Source of the DNA: Deltaproteobacteria bacterium
GTDB taxonomy: Bacteria; Myxococcota_A; Polyangia; GCA-2747355; JADLHG01
Direction: 5' to 3'
NCBI GenBank assembly: GCA_020848905.1
Contig: JADLHG010000026.1
Span: 117,494-181,493 of the forward strand
Length of the DNA: 64,000 nt
Below, piece by piece: positions 1 through 6,734 of this stretch (the stretch's first letter is position 1; each line of letters starts with the position of its first letter). The notes below the pieces were generated by a model. That model had not been told where the DNA came from. It saw nothing but the letters and a program-made list of their open reading frames with translations, and made no database searches. Both the position numbers and the translations under genes were made by a program.

Positions 1-168
1 GGTCTGCAGCACCAGGACCGCATCGGCTTCGACCTCGTGCTCTACGACGAGGACCCAGGACAGGCGGTCCCCACGACCCTCCGCTGGTCCACGGGGAGCG
101 GCTCCCCCGACCAGCCCACTCCCATCGGGCAGCTCGGGACGATCGGCTTCGCGCAGGCTGCGCCCTGA
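1..168 (+). CDS. C-terminal fragment of a secreted or binding-type protein (CBM9-like?)
   Basis: The first 55 codons of the window are open in frame 1 and end at TGA 166-168; the start lies outside the window. The fragment contains DRIGFDLVLYDED followed by a TLRWSTGSGSP stretch and ends GQLGTIGFAQAAP. Acidic DxD residues after a GFD strand and a terminal G-x-I-x-F strand recall the last strands of carbohydrate-binding module family 9-like beta-sandwich domains, but this is pattern resemblance only. It converges on the carboxylase gene, and a perfect 20-base palindrome lies between the two. Confidence 0.6.
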   Translation, partial: GLQHQDRIGFDLVLYDEDPGQAVPTTLRWSTGSGSPDQPTPIGQLGTIGFAQAAP

Positions 169-206
169 GGGAAGGCAGGCGCGGCGTACCGGAAGGAAGC
201 GCTTTT

Positions 207-226
207 CGCGTCGCGGCCGCGACGCG
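207..226. terminator. Perfect 20-base palindrome between convergent genes
   Basis: Bases 207-226 read CGCGTCGCGGCCGCGACGCG, a perfect palindrome in the gap between a plus-strand stop at 168 and a minus-strand stop at 251. A run of four T precedes it on the plus strand. A second short hairpin (CGGCCA, 3-base loop, TGGCCG) lies at 233-247. Bidirectional termination is a reasonable inference for convergent genes, although no long U-tract is present. Confidence 0.45.
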
Positions 227-254
227 GGATCGCGGCCAAGGTGGCCGTGTTCAG
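227..254 (-). repeat. Gene-end repeat element, copy 1
   Basis: Read on the minus strand, these 28 bases match 63863-63890 with a single C/T difference. The element begins one base before the TGA stop of the carboxyltransferase gene and carries GGCCACCTTGGCC, a hairpin with a 3-base loop, followed by GCGATCC. Its GGCCGCGA arm (230-237) can pair with the complementary arm at 215-222 across a 7-base loop. Function is unknown; it may be a termination or mRNA-stability element, or a dispersed repeat. Confidence 0.6.
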
Positions 255-1816
255 AGCGGGATGTTGCCGTGCTTGCGAGGCGGGTTGTCCTGCCGCTTGT
301 TGCGCAGCATGCGAAGCGCGGCGATCAGCCGGCCGCGGGTCTCGCGAGGGAGGATCACCTCGTCGATGTAGCCGAGCTCCGCCGCCTTGTAGGGGTTCGC
401 GAAGGTGCGCCGGTAGTAGTCGATCTGCTCCTTCCGCGCGGCGTCCGGGTTCTCCGCCTCGGCGAGCTCCTTGCGAAAGAGGATGTTGACCGCCCCGTCG
501 GGGCCCATCACCGCGATCTCGGCGGTCGGGTAGGCGAAGTTGATGTCCGCGCGAATGTGCTTGGACGCCATCACGTCGTAGGCGCCGCCGTAGGCCTTGC
601 GCGTGATGAGCGTGACCTTTGGCACCGTGGCCTCGGCGAAGGCGTAGAGGAGCTTCGCCCCGTGCTTGATGATGCCGCCGTACTCCTGGTCGGTCCCGGG
701 AAGGAAGCCGGGGACGTCCACCAGCGTCACGAGCGGGATGTTGAAGCAGTCGCAAAACCGCACGAACCGCGCCGCCTTGATCGACGCGTTGATGTCCAGG
801 CACCCGGCGAGGACCGCCGGCTGATTGGCCACGATCCCGACGGAGCGTCCCGCGAGTCGGGCAAACCCGATCACGATGTTCCCCGCGAACTGCGGCTGCA
901 CCTCGAGGAAGTAGTGGTCATCGACCACCACCTTGATCAGGTCCTTGATGTCGTAGGGCTTGGTCGCCTCGCGCGGCACGAGCGTGTCCAGGGCCTCGTC
1001 CACGCGGGTCGCCGGATCTTCCGTCGGCTGCTCGGGCGGGTCCTCCATGTTGTTCTGCGGGAGGAACGAGAGCAGCTCGCGGATGCCGCGGATGAGCGCG
1101 GGCTCGTCGGGGAAGGCGAAGTGCGCCACGCCGGACTTGGCGTTGTGCGTCGCCGCCCCGCCGAGCGCGTTCTTCGTCACCTCCTCGTGCGTCACGGCCT
1201 TGATCACGTCGGGCCCGGTGATGAACATGTAGCTCGTCTCGTCCACCATCAGGATGAAGTCGGTCAACGCCGGCGAGTAGACGGCGCCGCCGGCGCAGGG
1301 ACCGAGGATCGCCGAGACCTGCGGAATGACCCCCGAGAAGAGGGTGTTGCGCAGGAAGATCTCCGCGTAGCCGCCGAGAGACTCCACCCCCTCCTGGATG
1401 CGCGCCCCGCCCGAATCGTTGAGTCCCACCACGGGAGCGCCGACCTTCGCCGCGAGGTCCATGACCTTGCAGATCTTCGCCGCGTGCGCGAGACCCAAGC
1501 TCCCGCCGAAGACGGTGAAGTCCTGCGCGAAAACATACGTCAGGCGACCCCGCACCTCGCCGTAGCCTGTGACCACGCCGTCGCCGAGGACGCGCTGCTC
1601 GGCCATGCCGAAGTCGGTGCAGCGGTGCAGCGCGAGCCGGTCGAGCTCGACGAAGGTGCCGGGATCGAGGAGGGCCTCCACCCGCTCGCGCGCCGTGAGC
1701 TTTCCCGCCTCGTGCTGTTTGGCAATGCGCGCGGCCCCGCCCCCCTCGAGAGCTCGAGCGTTGAGCTGCTCGAGATAGGCCACGGGCTCGGTCACGCGGT
1801 CGGTTCTCTGAGTCAC
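251..1816 (-). CDS. pccB: Propionyl-CoA carboxylase-type carboxyltransferase (beta) subunit
   Basis: This 521-residue protein is a full-length biotin-dependent acyl-CoA carboxyltransferase of the PccB/MmdA/AccD5 family, which moves carboxyl from carboxybiotin to propionyl-CoA or a related acyl-CoA. Diagnostic segments include [29 protein letters not shown], the oxyanion loop [15 protein letters not shown] in the N half, and [24 protein letters not shown] and [11 protein letters not shown] in the C half. The start is GTG at 1816; its GTGA overlaps the TGA of the upstream PilZ-like gene, so the two are translationally coupled. The open frame continues upstream but only through that gene. No biotin carboxylase or biotin carrier gene is in the window, so the holoenzyme partner is encoded elsewhere. 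Methylmalonyl-CoA decarboxylase alpha subunits are close relatives and cannot be excluded. Confidence 0.95.
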   Translation of the reverse strand: MTQRTDRVTEPVAYLEQLNARALEGGGAARIAKQHEAGKLTARERVEALLDPGTFVELDRLALHRCTDFGMAEQRVLGDGVVTGYGEVRGRLTYVFAQDFTVFGGSLGLAHAAKICKVMDLAAKVGAPVVGLNDSGGARIQEGVESLGGYAEIFLRNTLFSGVIPQVSAILGPCAGGAVYSPALTDFILMVDETSYMFITGPDVIKAVTHEEVTKNALGGAATHNAKSGVAHFAFPDEPALIRGIRELLSFLPQNNMEDPPEQPTEDPATRVDEALDTLVPREATKPYDIKDLIKVVVDDHYFLEVQPQFAGNIVIGFARLAGRSVGIVANQPAVLAGCLDINASIKAARFVRFCDCFNIPLVTLVDVPGFLPGTDQEYGGIIKHGAKLLYAFAEATVPKVTLITRKAYGGAYDVMASKHIRADINFAYPTAEIAVMGPDGAVNILFRKELAEAENPDAARKEQIDYYRRTFANPYKAAELGYIDEVILPRETRGRLIAALRMLRNKRQDNPPRKHGNIPL

Positions 1817-2133
1817 GATGATTGCCTCTCTTCCACGTAGGTCTGCAGGGCCAAGATCTGGTCGGCGGTGAGCGCGACGAGCTCTGCCTCGCTCCCCGCC
1901 TGCGGGCGCTCGGGGTCGTAGTACAGCCTTCCCCGCGTCGCGATCGGCGTCCCGTCCGGCAAGGCGAAGCTCAGTTCGGCCACGCCCTCTCCCTCGATCG
2001 GAAGGTCGCGCGCGAAGAGGAGCCGCGGCGGGAGCTCGACCCGCTCCGTGAGTCGATAGCAGCGCTGCCCCGTCGACGGACCCGAGAGGAGGTCGAGACG
2101 GACGGTGACTTGCAGCGGTGCGCTCCTCGCCAT
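1813..2133 (-). CDS. Small PilZ-like domain protein coupled to the carboxylase
   Basis: This 106-residue cytoplasmic protein has a C-terminal stretch [14 protein letters not shown] followed by [11 protein letters not shown] and a final helix [14 protein letters not shown]. That resembles the beta-barrel plus terminal helix of PilZ domains, which bind cyclic di-GMP. The usual RxxxR and D/NxSxxG ligand motifs are not evident, so it is at best a degenerate or type II-like PilZ domain. Its stop overlaps the GTG start of the carboxyltransferase gene. A TTGACA-18-TACTGT promoter lies just upstream, and AAAGGA abuts the ATG at 2133. Assignment to PilZ is tentative; the coupling to a metabolic enzyme is seen directly. 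Confidence 0.75.
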   Translation of the reverse strand: MARSAPLQVTVRLDLLSGPSTGQRCYRLTERVELPPRLLFARDLPIEGEGVAELSFALPDGTPIATRGRLYYDPERPQAGSEAELVALTADQILALQTYVEERQSS

Positions 2134-2159
2134 TCCTTTGGCTCTCGATCCGAGGCGGC

Positions 2160-2189
2160 ACAGTACCGTGGGCCTAGAAGGAGTGTCAA
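2160..2189 (-). promoter_or_regulatory. Sigma70-type promoter for the PilZ-like/pccB pair
   Basis: On the minus strand a perfect TTGACA (2184-2189) is followed after 18 bases by TACTGT (2160-2165). The start codon of the first gene is 26 bases further on. It is among the best -35/-10 matches in the window and fits a two-gene operon. Confidence 0.6.
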
Positions 2190-2228
2190 CGCGACGACCG
2201 TCGAGGGCGGGGCCCCCGCGCGCGGGGC

Positions 2229-3323
2229 TCAGACCGCGCGTCCCATGAGGGCGCGCATGACCCGGTCGTGCAGTTGCGGACGGAAGAGGCGCATGGGGTT
2301 CGGCTCGCGGCCGAAGTAGACCCGGTTGGTCAGGAGGATGACCCAGAGACGTCTCGCGGGGTCGAGCCAGACGGAGGTCCCGGTGAAGCCGAGGTGCCCG
2401 ACGGCGCCCGTGCCGAAGTACCTCCCGCAGCTCGGGGTCTCCCCCGACGGCGTGTCCCAGCCGAGGGCCCAGGAGGACCCCGGCACGGGGGAGCGACGCC
2501 AGGCCTGGCGGACGACCTTCGGGGCGAAGAGAGAGCGACCGCCGTGGTACGCGGCGACGAGCTCGCGCACGAGCAGGTGCACGTCGTGCGCGGTCGAGAA
2601 GAGCCCCGCGTGGCCGCTCACGCCACCCATCGCGCGGCAGTTGTCGTCGTGCACCTCGGCCACGAGGCGCTGCCGTCGACCGGCGAGCAGCTCGGTCGCG
2701 GCGAAGGTCCAGCCCGGGCGCTGTCGGAGCGCCTGCCTCGCCCCCGGCCGCAGGAGGTCCACGAACCCGGTCCGGCTCAGCTCGAGAGGCTCGTAGACCA
2801 TCCGTCGCGCGAGGTCGTGCAGCCTCGCCCCGGCGCTGCGCTCCACCGCCCAATCGAGGAGGATGTAGCCCAGGTCGCTGTAGACCGCCTGGCTTCCCGG
2901 GGGATGCTCGAGCGGCTCCTCGGCGACCCAGCGCCGGATGGCGTCGCGCCGCTTCGCGACCGGGATCCCCGAGGTACGTTCGAAGTAGGGGCGCCAGGCC
3001 GGCAGTCCGCTTCCGTGCGCGAGGAGCTGCGAGACCCGCACGCCCCCGACCTCGCACCCGGCGAGCTCGGGCACGAGGGAGGCGAGCCGCGCGCCGTAGG
3101 CGAGCTTACCCTCCGCCACGAGGCGCATCACGACCGCGCCGAGGGCGAGGGGCTTCGTCAGCGACGCAAGGTCGAAGACGGTGTCCAGGTCGCAGTCGCC
3201 GTAGGCCTGATAGAGGACGGGCTGGCCGTCGGTCGCCACGAGCAGCACCGCGGAGGGGAAGTACCGGCGCCGCACGGCCTGGGCCATCAGCTCGTGGACC
3301 GGCCGCATGGGCTGCGCGCGCAC
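2229..3323 (-). CDS. Beta-lactamase-fold serine hydrolase (class C/esterase type)
   Basis: This 364-residue protein has the three motifs of the AmpC/EstB/penicillin-binding serine hydrolase superfamily: SLTK (Ser54, Lys57) as nucleophile and base, YSD near 148-150 in place of YxN, and HLGFTGT near residue 300 as the third motif. Homologues hydrolyse beta-lactams, esters or peptidoglycan-derived peptides; the sequence does not tell which. No signal peptide or membrane segment is visible, so it is probably cytoplasmic. The GTG at 3323 follows GGGAG; an in-frame ATG at 3308 is an alternative start. It lies 33 bases after the polysaccharide deacetylase on the same strand, so the two probably form an operon. 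Confidence 0.9.
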   Translation of the reverse strand: MRAQPMRPVHELMAQAVRRRYFPSAVLLVATDGQPVLYQAYGDCDLDTVFDLASLTKPLALGAVVMRLVAEGKLAYGARLASLVPELAGCEVGGVRVSQLLAHGSGLPAWRPYFERTSGIPVAKRRDAIRRWVAEEPLEHPPGSQAVYSDLGYILLDWAVERSAGARLHDLARRMVYEPLELSRTGFVDLLRPGARQALRQRPGWTFAATELLAGRRQRLVAEVHDDNCRAMGGVSGHAGLFSTAHDVHLLVRELVAAYHGGRSLFAPKVVRQAWRRSPVPGSSWALGWDTPSGETPSCGRYFGTGAVGHLGFTGTSVWLDPARRLWVILLTNRVYFGREPNPMRLFRPQLHDRVMRALMGRAV

Positions 3324-3356
3324 GCCGGGTCGTCTCCCGTGTCCCCGCCGTCTCGC

Positions 3357-4424
3357 CTACAGTCCGGGCCAGAGGCGGCCGAGTCCGCGACGCGCCCTCC
3401 CGGTCCAGTCGGGCACGAAGAGCTGGGGCCAGGTCAGCTTGGCCGCCAGCCCCGGCACGTCGAGGCGCGGATCGAGCGTGACACGGTCCACGAGCAGAGC
3501 GCCGTTGAAGGGCTTGGGAGGGCGAAGCGAATCGTGCATCGAGAACACGAGCTCGAACCCCACTTCGCCGGCCACGCGCACCGCCTCGTCGGTGTAGTCG
3601 CTCTCGCCCCCGTAGGGGATCGCGATGGAGCGACAGGGCTCGCCGAGCTCTCGCTCGACGATCTGCTTGCACCGGCCGAGCTCGTCGCGCAGCTCGTCCG
3701 CGGCGAGCGTGGAGAGCCGGGCGTGGGTGTGCGTGTGCGCGCCGTAGTCGAACACCCGCCGCAGCTCGCGCACCTCGTCCCAGTCCAGCACCCGTCGGCG
3801 GTCGAGGGTCGCGGTGGACGGGAGCTCGAGGCTCGTCTCGAGGGCCACGAGCATCTCCTCCCGCCCGTCGCGCGAGAGCGTCTTCGCCAGCTCGATCAGG
3901 CGTCGCATCGCGACGTCTCGCTCCGCCGGGGTCTGAAGCGGCAGATCGACGCGCTCGGGGTAGGCGAGCCGCAGACGGGGAAGCACCGCCGTCTGCACAC
4001 AGGTCCCGATCCGATCCCACCAGAAGCGGACGTCCGTGCCCACGAACGCCGTGGGGAGAAAGACCGTCGGTCGAATGCCGGTCCGCTCGAGCACCGGAAC
4101 CGTTCGCAGGAGGTCCTCGCGGTACCCGTCGTCGAAGGTGACGAGCACCGCGCGGCTCGGAGAAGGGCGCGTCCCCGAGACGATCTCACGGTACTCGGCC
4201 ATCGAGACGGGCTCGGTGTAGCGGACCAGCCACTCCATCTGGCGCTCGAATTGGTCGAGATTCGCCTCGGCGATCTCGATCAGGTCGGGCCAGAGCTGCT
4301 CGCGCCGGCCGATGCGATGGTAGGTGATCACCAGCGGGTAGCGCCGCTGCTCGAAGACCTTCGCAGCGAGACAGTTCAGTCGGTAGCTCGCGCGACCGAT
4401 CCACGGCTTCAGACCCAGTCCCAT
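3357..4424 (-). CDS. Polysaccharide deacetylase (NodB domain)
   Basis: This protein of about 355 residues belongs to carbohydrate esterase family 4. It has LVTFDDGYRED (metal-binding DD near residues 98-99 of this start), YHRI before it, and a HTHTH segment giving the His ligands near residue 225. Family members remove N-acetyl groups from chitin-like, peptidoglycan or exopolysaccharide chains. The start at 4424 is preferred over an in-frame ATG at 4466 because TATTCT lies 6 bases upstream of 4424, a spacing that recurs at other genes here, and neither has a Shine-Dalgarno sequence. No clear signal peptide is seen. It neighbours the acyltransferase and glycan genes that begin on the other strand, which suggests a role in the same surface polysaccharide. 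Confidence 0.9.
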   Translation of the reverse strand: MGLGLKPWIGRASYRLNCLAAKVFEQRRYPLVITYHRIGRREQLWPDLIEIAEANLDQFERQMEWLVRYTEPVSMAEYREIVSGTRPSPSRAVLVTFDDGYREDLLRTVPVLERTGIRPTVFLPTAFVGTDVRFWWDRIGTCVQTAVLPRLRLAYPERVDLPLQTPAERDVAMRRLIELAKTLSRDGREEMLVALETSLELPSTATLDRRRVLDWDEVRELRRVFDYGAHTHTHARLSTLAADELRDELGRCKQIVERELGEPCRSIAIPYGGESDYTDEAVRVAGEVGFELVFSMHDSLRPPKPFNGALLVDRVTLDPRLDVPGLAAKLTWPQLFVPDWTGRARRGLGRLWPGL

Positions 4425-4519
4425 GGCGGCAGAATACTCGACCGAGGCCCGAGCGAAAAGCGGCATGACGGGAGGTCGGCGCGGACGTCGGGGCCCGGCG
4501 CGCGTGTGACCGCCGCACG

Positions 4520-4563
4520 CGTGTCCGGCGCGCGCGCGTCCGGCACACGCATCCGGCGCGCGA
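4520..4563 (+). repeat. Three TCCGGC boxes upstream of the acyltransferase promoter
   Basis: TCCGGC followed by alternating purine-C occurs at 4524, 4539 and 4552 (spacing 15 and 13 bases), directly upstream of the -35 box at 4565. The clustering resembles repeated operator half-sites, but the region is simple GC-rich sequence and this could be chance. Confidence 0.3.
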
Positions 4564-4564
4564 G

Positions 4565-4594
4565 TTGACGCGCCGTTTTCCCGCCGGCTACGCT
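4565..4594 (+). promoter_or_regulatory. Sigma70-type promoter for the acyltransferase gene
   Basis: TTGACG (4565-4570) and TACGCT (4589-4594) are separated by 18 bases. The transcript would start near 4601, giving a leader of about 35 bases that contains the purine-rich ribosome binding site GGAAGGGGAGGG before ATG 4636. Confidence 0.55.
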
Positions 4595-4635
4595 ATCTTG
4601 ACGGGCGCTGGCGACTCGAGAAAGGAAGGGGAGGG

Positions 4636-5310
4636 ATGAATCCGGAGCTTCTGTCATTGAAAGAGGTCCTGAAGCTCGGCGCGTACTGGGCGGGGAGCGC
4701 GGCCGTTTCGCCACTCGTGGCCGCCGTGAAGGTGCGACAGCGCCTGACGCCCAAGTTCGACTTCTACCTCTACTCCACCGCGCTCTCCATGATCCCGGGG
4801 ACACTCGGCCGGCAGCTCCGCGGCGCGTTCTACTCGCACACCCTGCGCCGCTGCGGGCGAAACCTCAAGGTCGAGTACGGCTCGTACTTCGTGAGCCCCG
4901 ACACCTCCGTCGGCGACTACGTGACGATCGGTGCCTACTGCGTCGTCGGCCCCTGCACGATGGGGAACAACGTGATGCTGGCCAGCTTCGTCAGTATCCT
5001 GGACGGGCTGCACCAGCACGGGACCGCCGATCCCACCACCCCGATGATGGATCAGGCCGGAGCTCCCGAGCCGGTTCACATCGGCAGCAACACGTGGATC
5101 GGCGAGAAGGCGCTCGTGGCAGCCAGCATCGGCGACAACACCATCGTGGGGGTCGGATCGGTGGTGACTCGCCCCGTGAAAGAGAGCGTCCTCGTGATGG
5201 GCAACCCCGCGCGCGTCATCGGGCACAGGTACAAGCCGCTCGTGACCCCCACCAAGAAGCCCACCGGGGAGCTCGCGGTCGACGGCCGCCCCGAAAAGCC
5301 CGCGGCGTAG
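4636..5310 (+). CDS. Left-handed beta-helix acyltransferase (hexapeptide repeat)
   Basis: This 224-residue protein resembles the CysE/maltose O-acetyltransferase superfamily. The hexapeptide region begins around residue 80 (VEYGSYFVSPDTSVGDYVTIG), continues with CVVGPCTMGNNVMLAS, and ends with the typical cap VHIGSNTWIG, a SIGDNTIVGVGSVV coil and VMGNPARVIGHR. A long loop at about residues 120-145 carries a HQHG segment that may supply the catalytic His. Such enzymes O- or N-acetylate sugars in polysaccharide loci. The ATG at 4636 has a strong Shine-Dalgarno sequence. It is followed by the exported barrel-like gene and the Wzz-type gene on the same strand. The sugar acceptor is unknown. Confidence 0.88.
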   Translation: MNPELLSLKEVLKLGAYWAGSAAVSPLVAAVKVRQRLTPKFDFYLYSTALSMIPGTLGRQLRGAFYSHTLRRCGRNLKVEYGSYFVSPDTSVGDYVTIGAYCVVGPCTMGNNVMLASFVSILDGLHQHGTADPTTPMMDQAGAPEPVHIGSNTWIGEKALVAASIGDNTIVGVGSVVTRPVKESVLVMGNPARVIGHRYKPLVTPTKKPTGELAVDGRPEKPAA

Positions 5311-5325
5311 CCCGGCGGGGTGACG

Positions 5326-5355
5326 TTGCACCGTCGACGCCCGTTCGTGCTACAA
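5326..5355 (+). promoter_or_regulatory. Promoter directly before the barrel-like gene
   Basis: TTGCAC (5326-5331) and CTACAA (5350-5355) are 18 bases apart. The ATG at 5365 begins 9 bases after the -10 box, so the transcript would be leaderless or nearly so. This argues against the longer open frame beginning at 5320. Confidence 0.5.
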
Positions 5356-5364
5356 GGGTCGGCC

Positions 5365-6651
5365 ATGCTGCGCGTGGTCCTCGTCGTCGCCGGCCTCGCC
5401 GGCCTGCTGCTTCCGACTCGCGCCGGTGCGCGCAACACCGTCGTCGGCGGAGGCCGCGCCTCGGTGGCCTACGTCTACTCGGGGAAGCAGGGCTCGAACA
5501 TCTGGGCCGAGCCGAGCGCCCACGACGCCCGCTTCGAGGTGGCCGGGCTCTTCGGCCACCAGTACGCGCGCCCGAGCTTCGAATCGGCGAACGCCGTCTT
5601 CGCGGGAGCCATCCTCGCCGCGAACAACGCGGACTTCCGCGCCCCGGTAGCGCGCGTCCACAGCGCGCAGACCTGGCGCGTCCTCCGACGGCTGCAGCTC
5701 GCCGGGACCCTCTTCGCCGAGCTCGAGCCGCTCTCCATCGGGGAGGCGGGGGTGGCCATTCCGGGGAGCTTGACCACCAACCTCTCGCTGGTCCTGGACC
5801 CGACCGTCGAGGCGCTAGCCCGTCTGGCAGAGCACGACGCGCTGCTCCTCCGCCTCGGCACCCACCTCTTCGCGTGGTTTCGCGATCGCGCCACGATCAC
5901 CGACAACGACGTGTGGGTCAGCGCGGGGACGCACCTCACCGCGGAGTGGGAGCATTCCTTCAACGAGGCGCACGAGGGCTCGGTGCGCGCGCTCGCCCGC
6001 GTGATGGACGTCGGCGTGGGCTACCGGCCGGCGACGCCGAACCGCAAGGCCTCCGTCCCGCCCACCTCGGTCCTCGTGGGGGCGATGGCGGGCTACCGTT
6101 ACTCCCGGCGGGAGCGCTTCTCTCTCGCCGCACGCGCTGGCGTGGGGCGCGTGCTGAACCAGCCCGATGGCCCGCTCTGGCCGGTCGAGCCCCTCGTCGA
6201 GCTCGAGGCGAGCTGGGCCAACCGGCTCGACGCGCTCCACCTCATGGCGAGCTCGACGATCCAGGAGAACAACTACGTCGGGGGATTTCCGGAGCGCATC
6301 GTGCAGCTCCGGGGGCGCTGGGTCCGGCAGGCGGGGAACAGCCCCTGGCGAGGGTTCGCGGAGGCGGCCTACGAGCTGTCGCGCTTCGGCACGCACTACT
6401 TCGCCGCCGGCGAGGCGAACACGCTCCATGCCCTGCGACTCCGAGGCCAGCTGATCTACGCCGTGAGCCGTGGATGGCGGGTCTTCGGCGGGCTGGCCGC
6501 GAGCGTCGGCGTGCAGAACCTGTCGCGACCCGACATCTGCGGCACGCCGGAGTGCCCCAGGAACGGCGTCTGGTTGAGCGGCCTGGCGGGTGCGGCGTAC
6601 ATCTTCACGCCGCGGCCCACGGACGAGCGGCTGATCGCCGAAGTATGGTAG
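5365..6651 (+). CDS. Exported protein in the glycan locus, probable outer-membrane beta-barrel
   Basis: This 428-residue protein has a signal peptide (MLRVVLVVAGLAGLLLPTRAGA, cleavage near residue 22). The mature part is rich in alternating aromatic and polar strands with several Trp and Tyr girdles, for example SVAYVYSGKQGSNIW, GAMAGYRYSRRERFSL and a terminal GAAYIFTPRP segment. No family is recognised. Predicted topology, length and position just before the Wzz/BY-kinase-like gene suggest an outer-membrane component of polysaccharide export or a surface protein made with it. The last residues LIAEVW do not form a classical C-terminal Phe barrel signal. The start at 5365 is favoured by the signal peptide and the promoter spacing. 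Confidence 0.75.
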   Translation: MLRVVLVVAGLAGLLLPTRAGARNTVVGGGRASVAYVYSGKQGSNIWAEPSAHDARFEVAGLFGHQYARPSFESANAVFAGAILAANNADFRAPVARVHSAQTWRVLRRLQLAGTLFAELEPLSIGEAGVAIPGSLTTNLSLVLDPTVEALARLAEHDALLLRLGTHLFAWFRDRATITDNDVWVSAGTHLTAEWEHSFNEAHEGSVRALARVMDVGVGYRPATPNRKASVPPTSVLVGAMAGYRYSRRERFSLAARAGVGRVLNQPDGPLWPVEPLVELEASWANRLDALHLMASSTIQENNYVGGFPERIVQLRGRWVRQAGNSPWRGFAEAAYELSRFGTHYFAAGEANTLHALRLRGQLIYAVSRGWRVFGGLAASVGVQNLSRPDICGTPECPRNGVWLSGLAGAAYIFTPRPTDERLIAEVW

Positions 6652-6656
6652 CCTCG

Positions 6657-6688
6657 CGCGTACTATGTAGTTGCCGCGTACTACGCAG
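6657..6688 (+). repeat. Tandem operator-like repeat before the Wzz/BY-kinase gene
   Basis: CGCGTACTATGTAG (6657-6670) is repeated as CGCGTACTACGCAG (6675-6688), 18 bases start to start. The second copy contains GCGTACTACGC, an 11-base perfect palindrome. The pair sits 47 bases before the ATG at 6735, in a gap of 83 bases. Two phased near-palindromes suggest binding of a dimeric regulator. Confidence 0.45.
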
Positions 6689-6734
6689 ATAGACGGCCGC
6701 CTGGTCGAGCCGCGTCGCCCGGAAACGAAACGTC

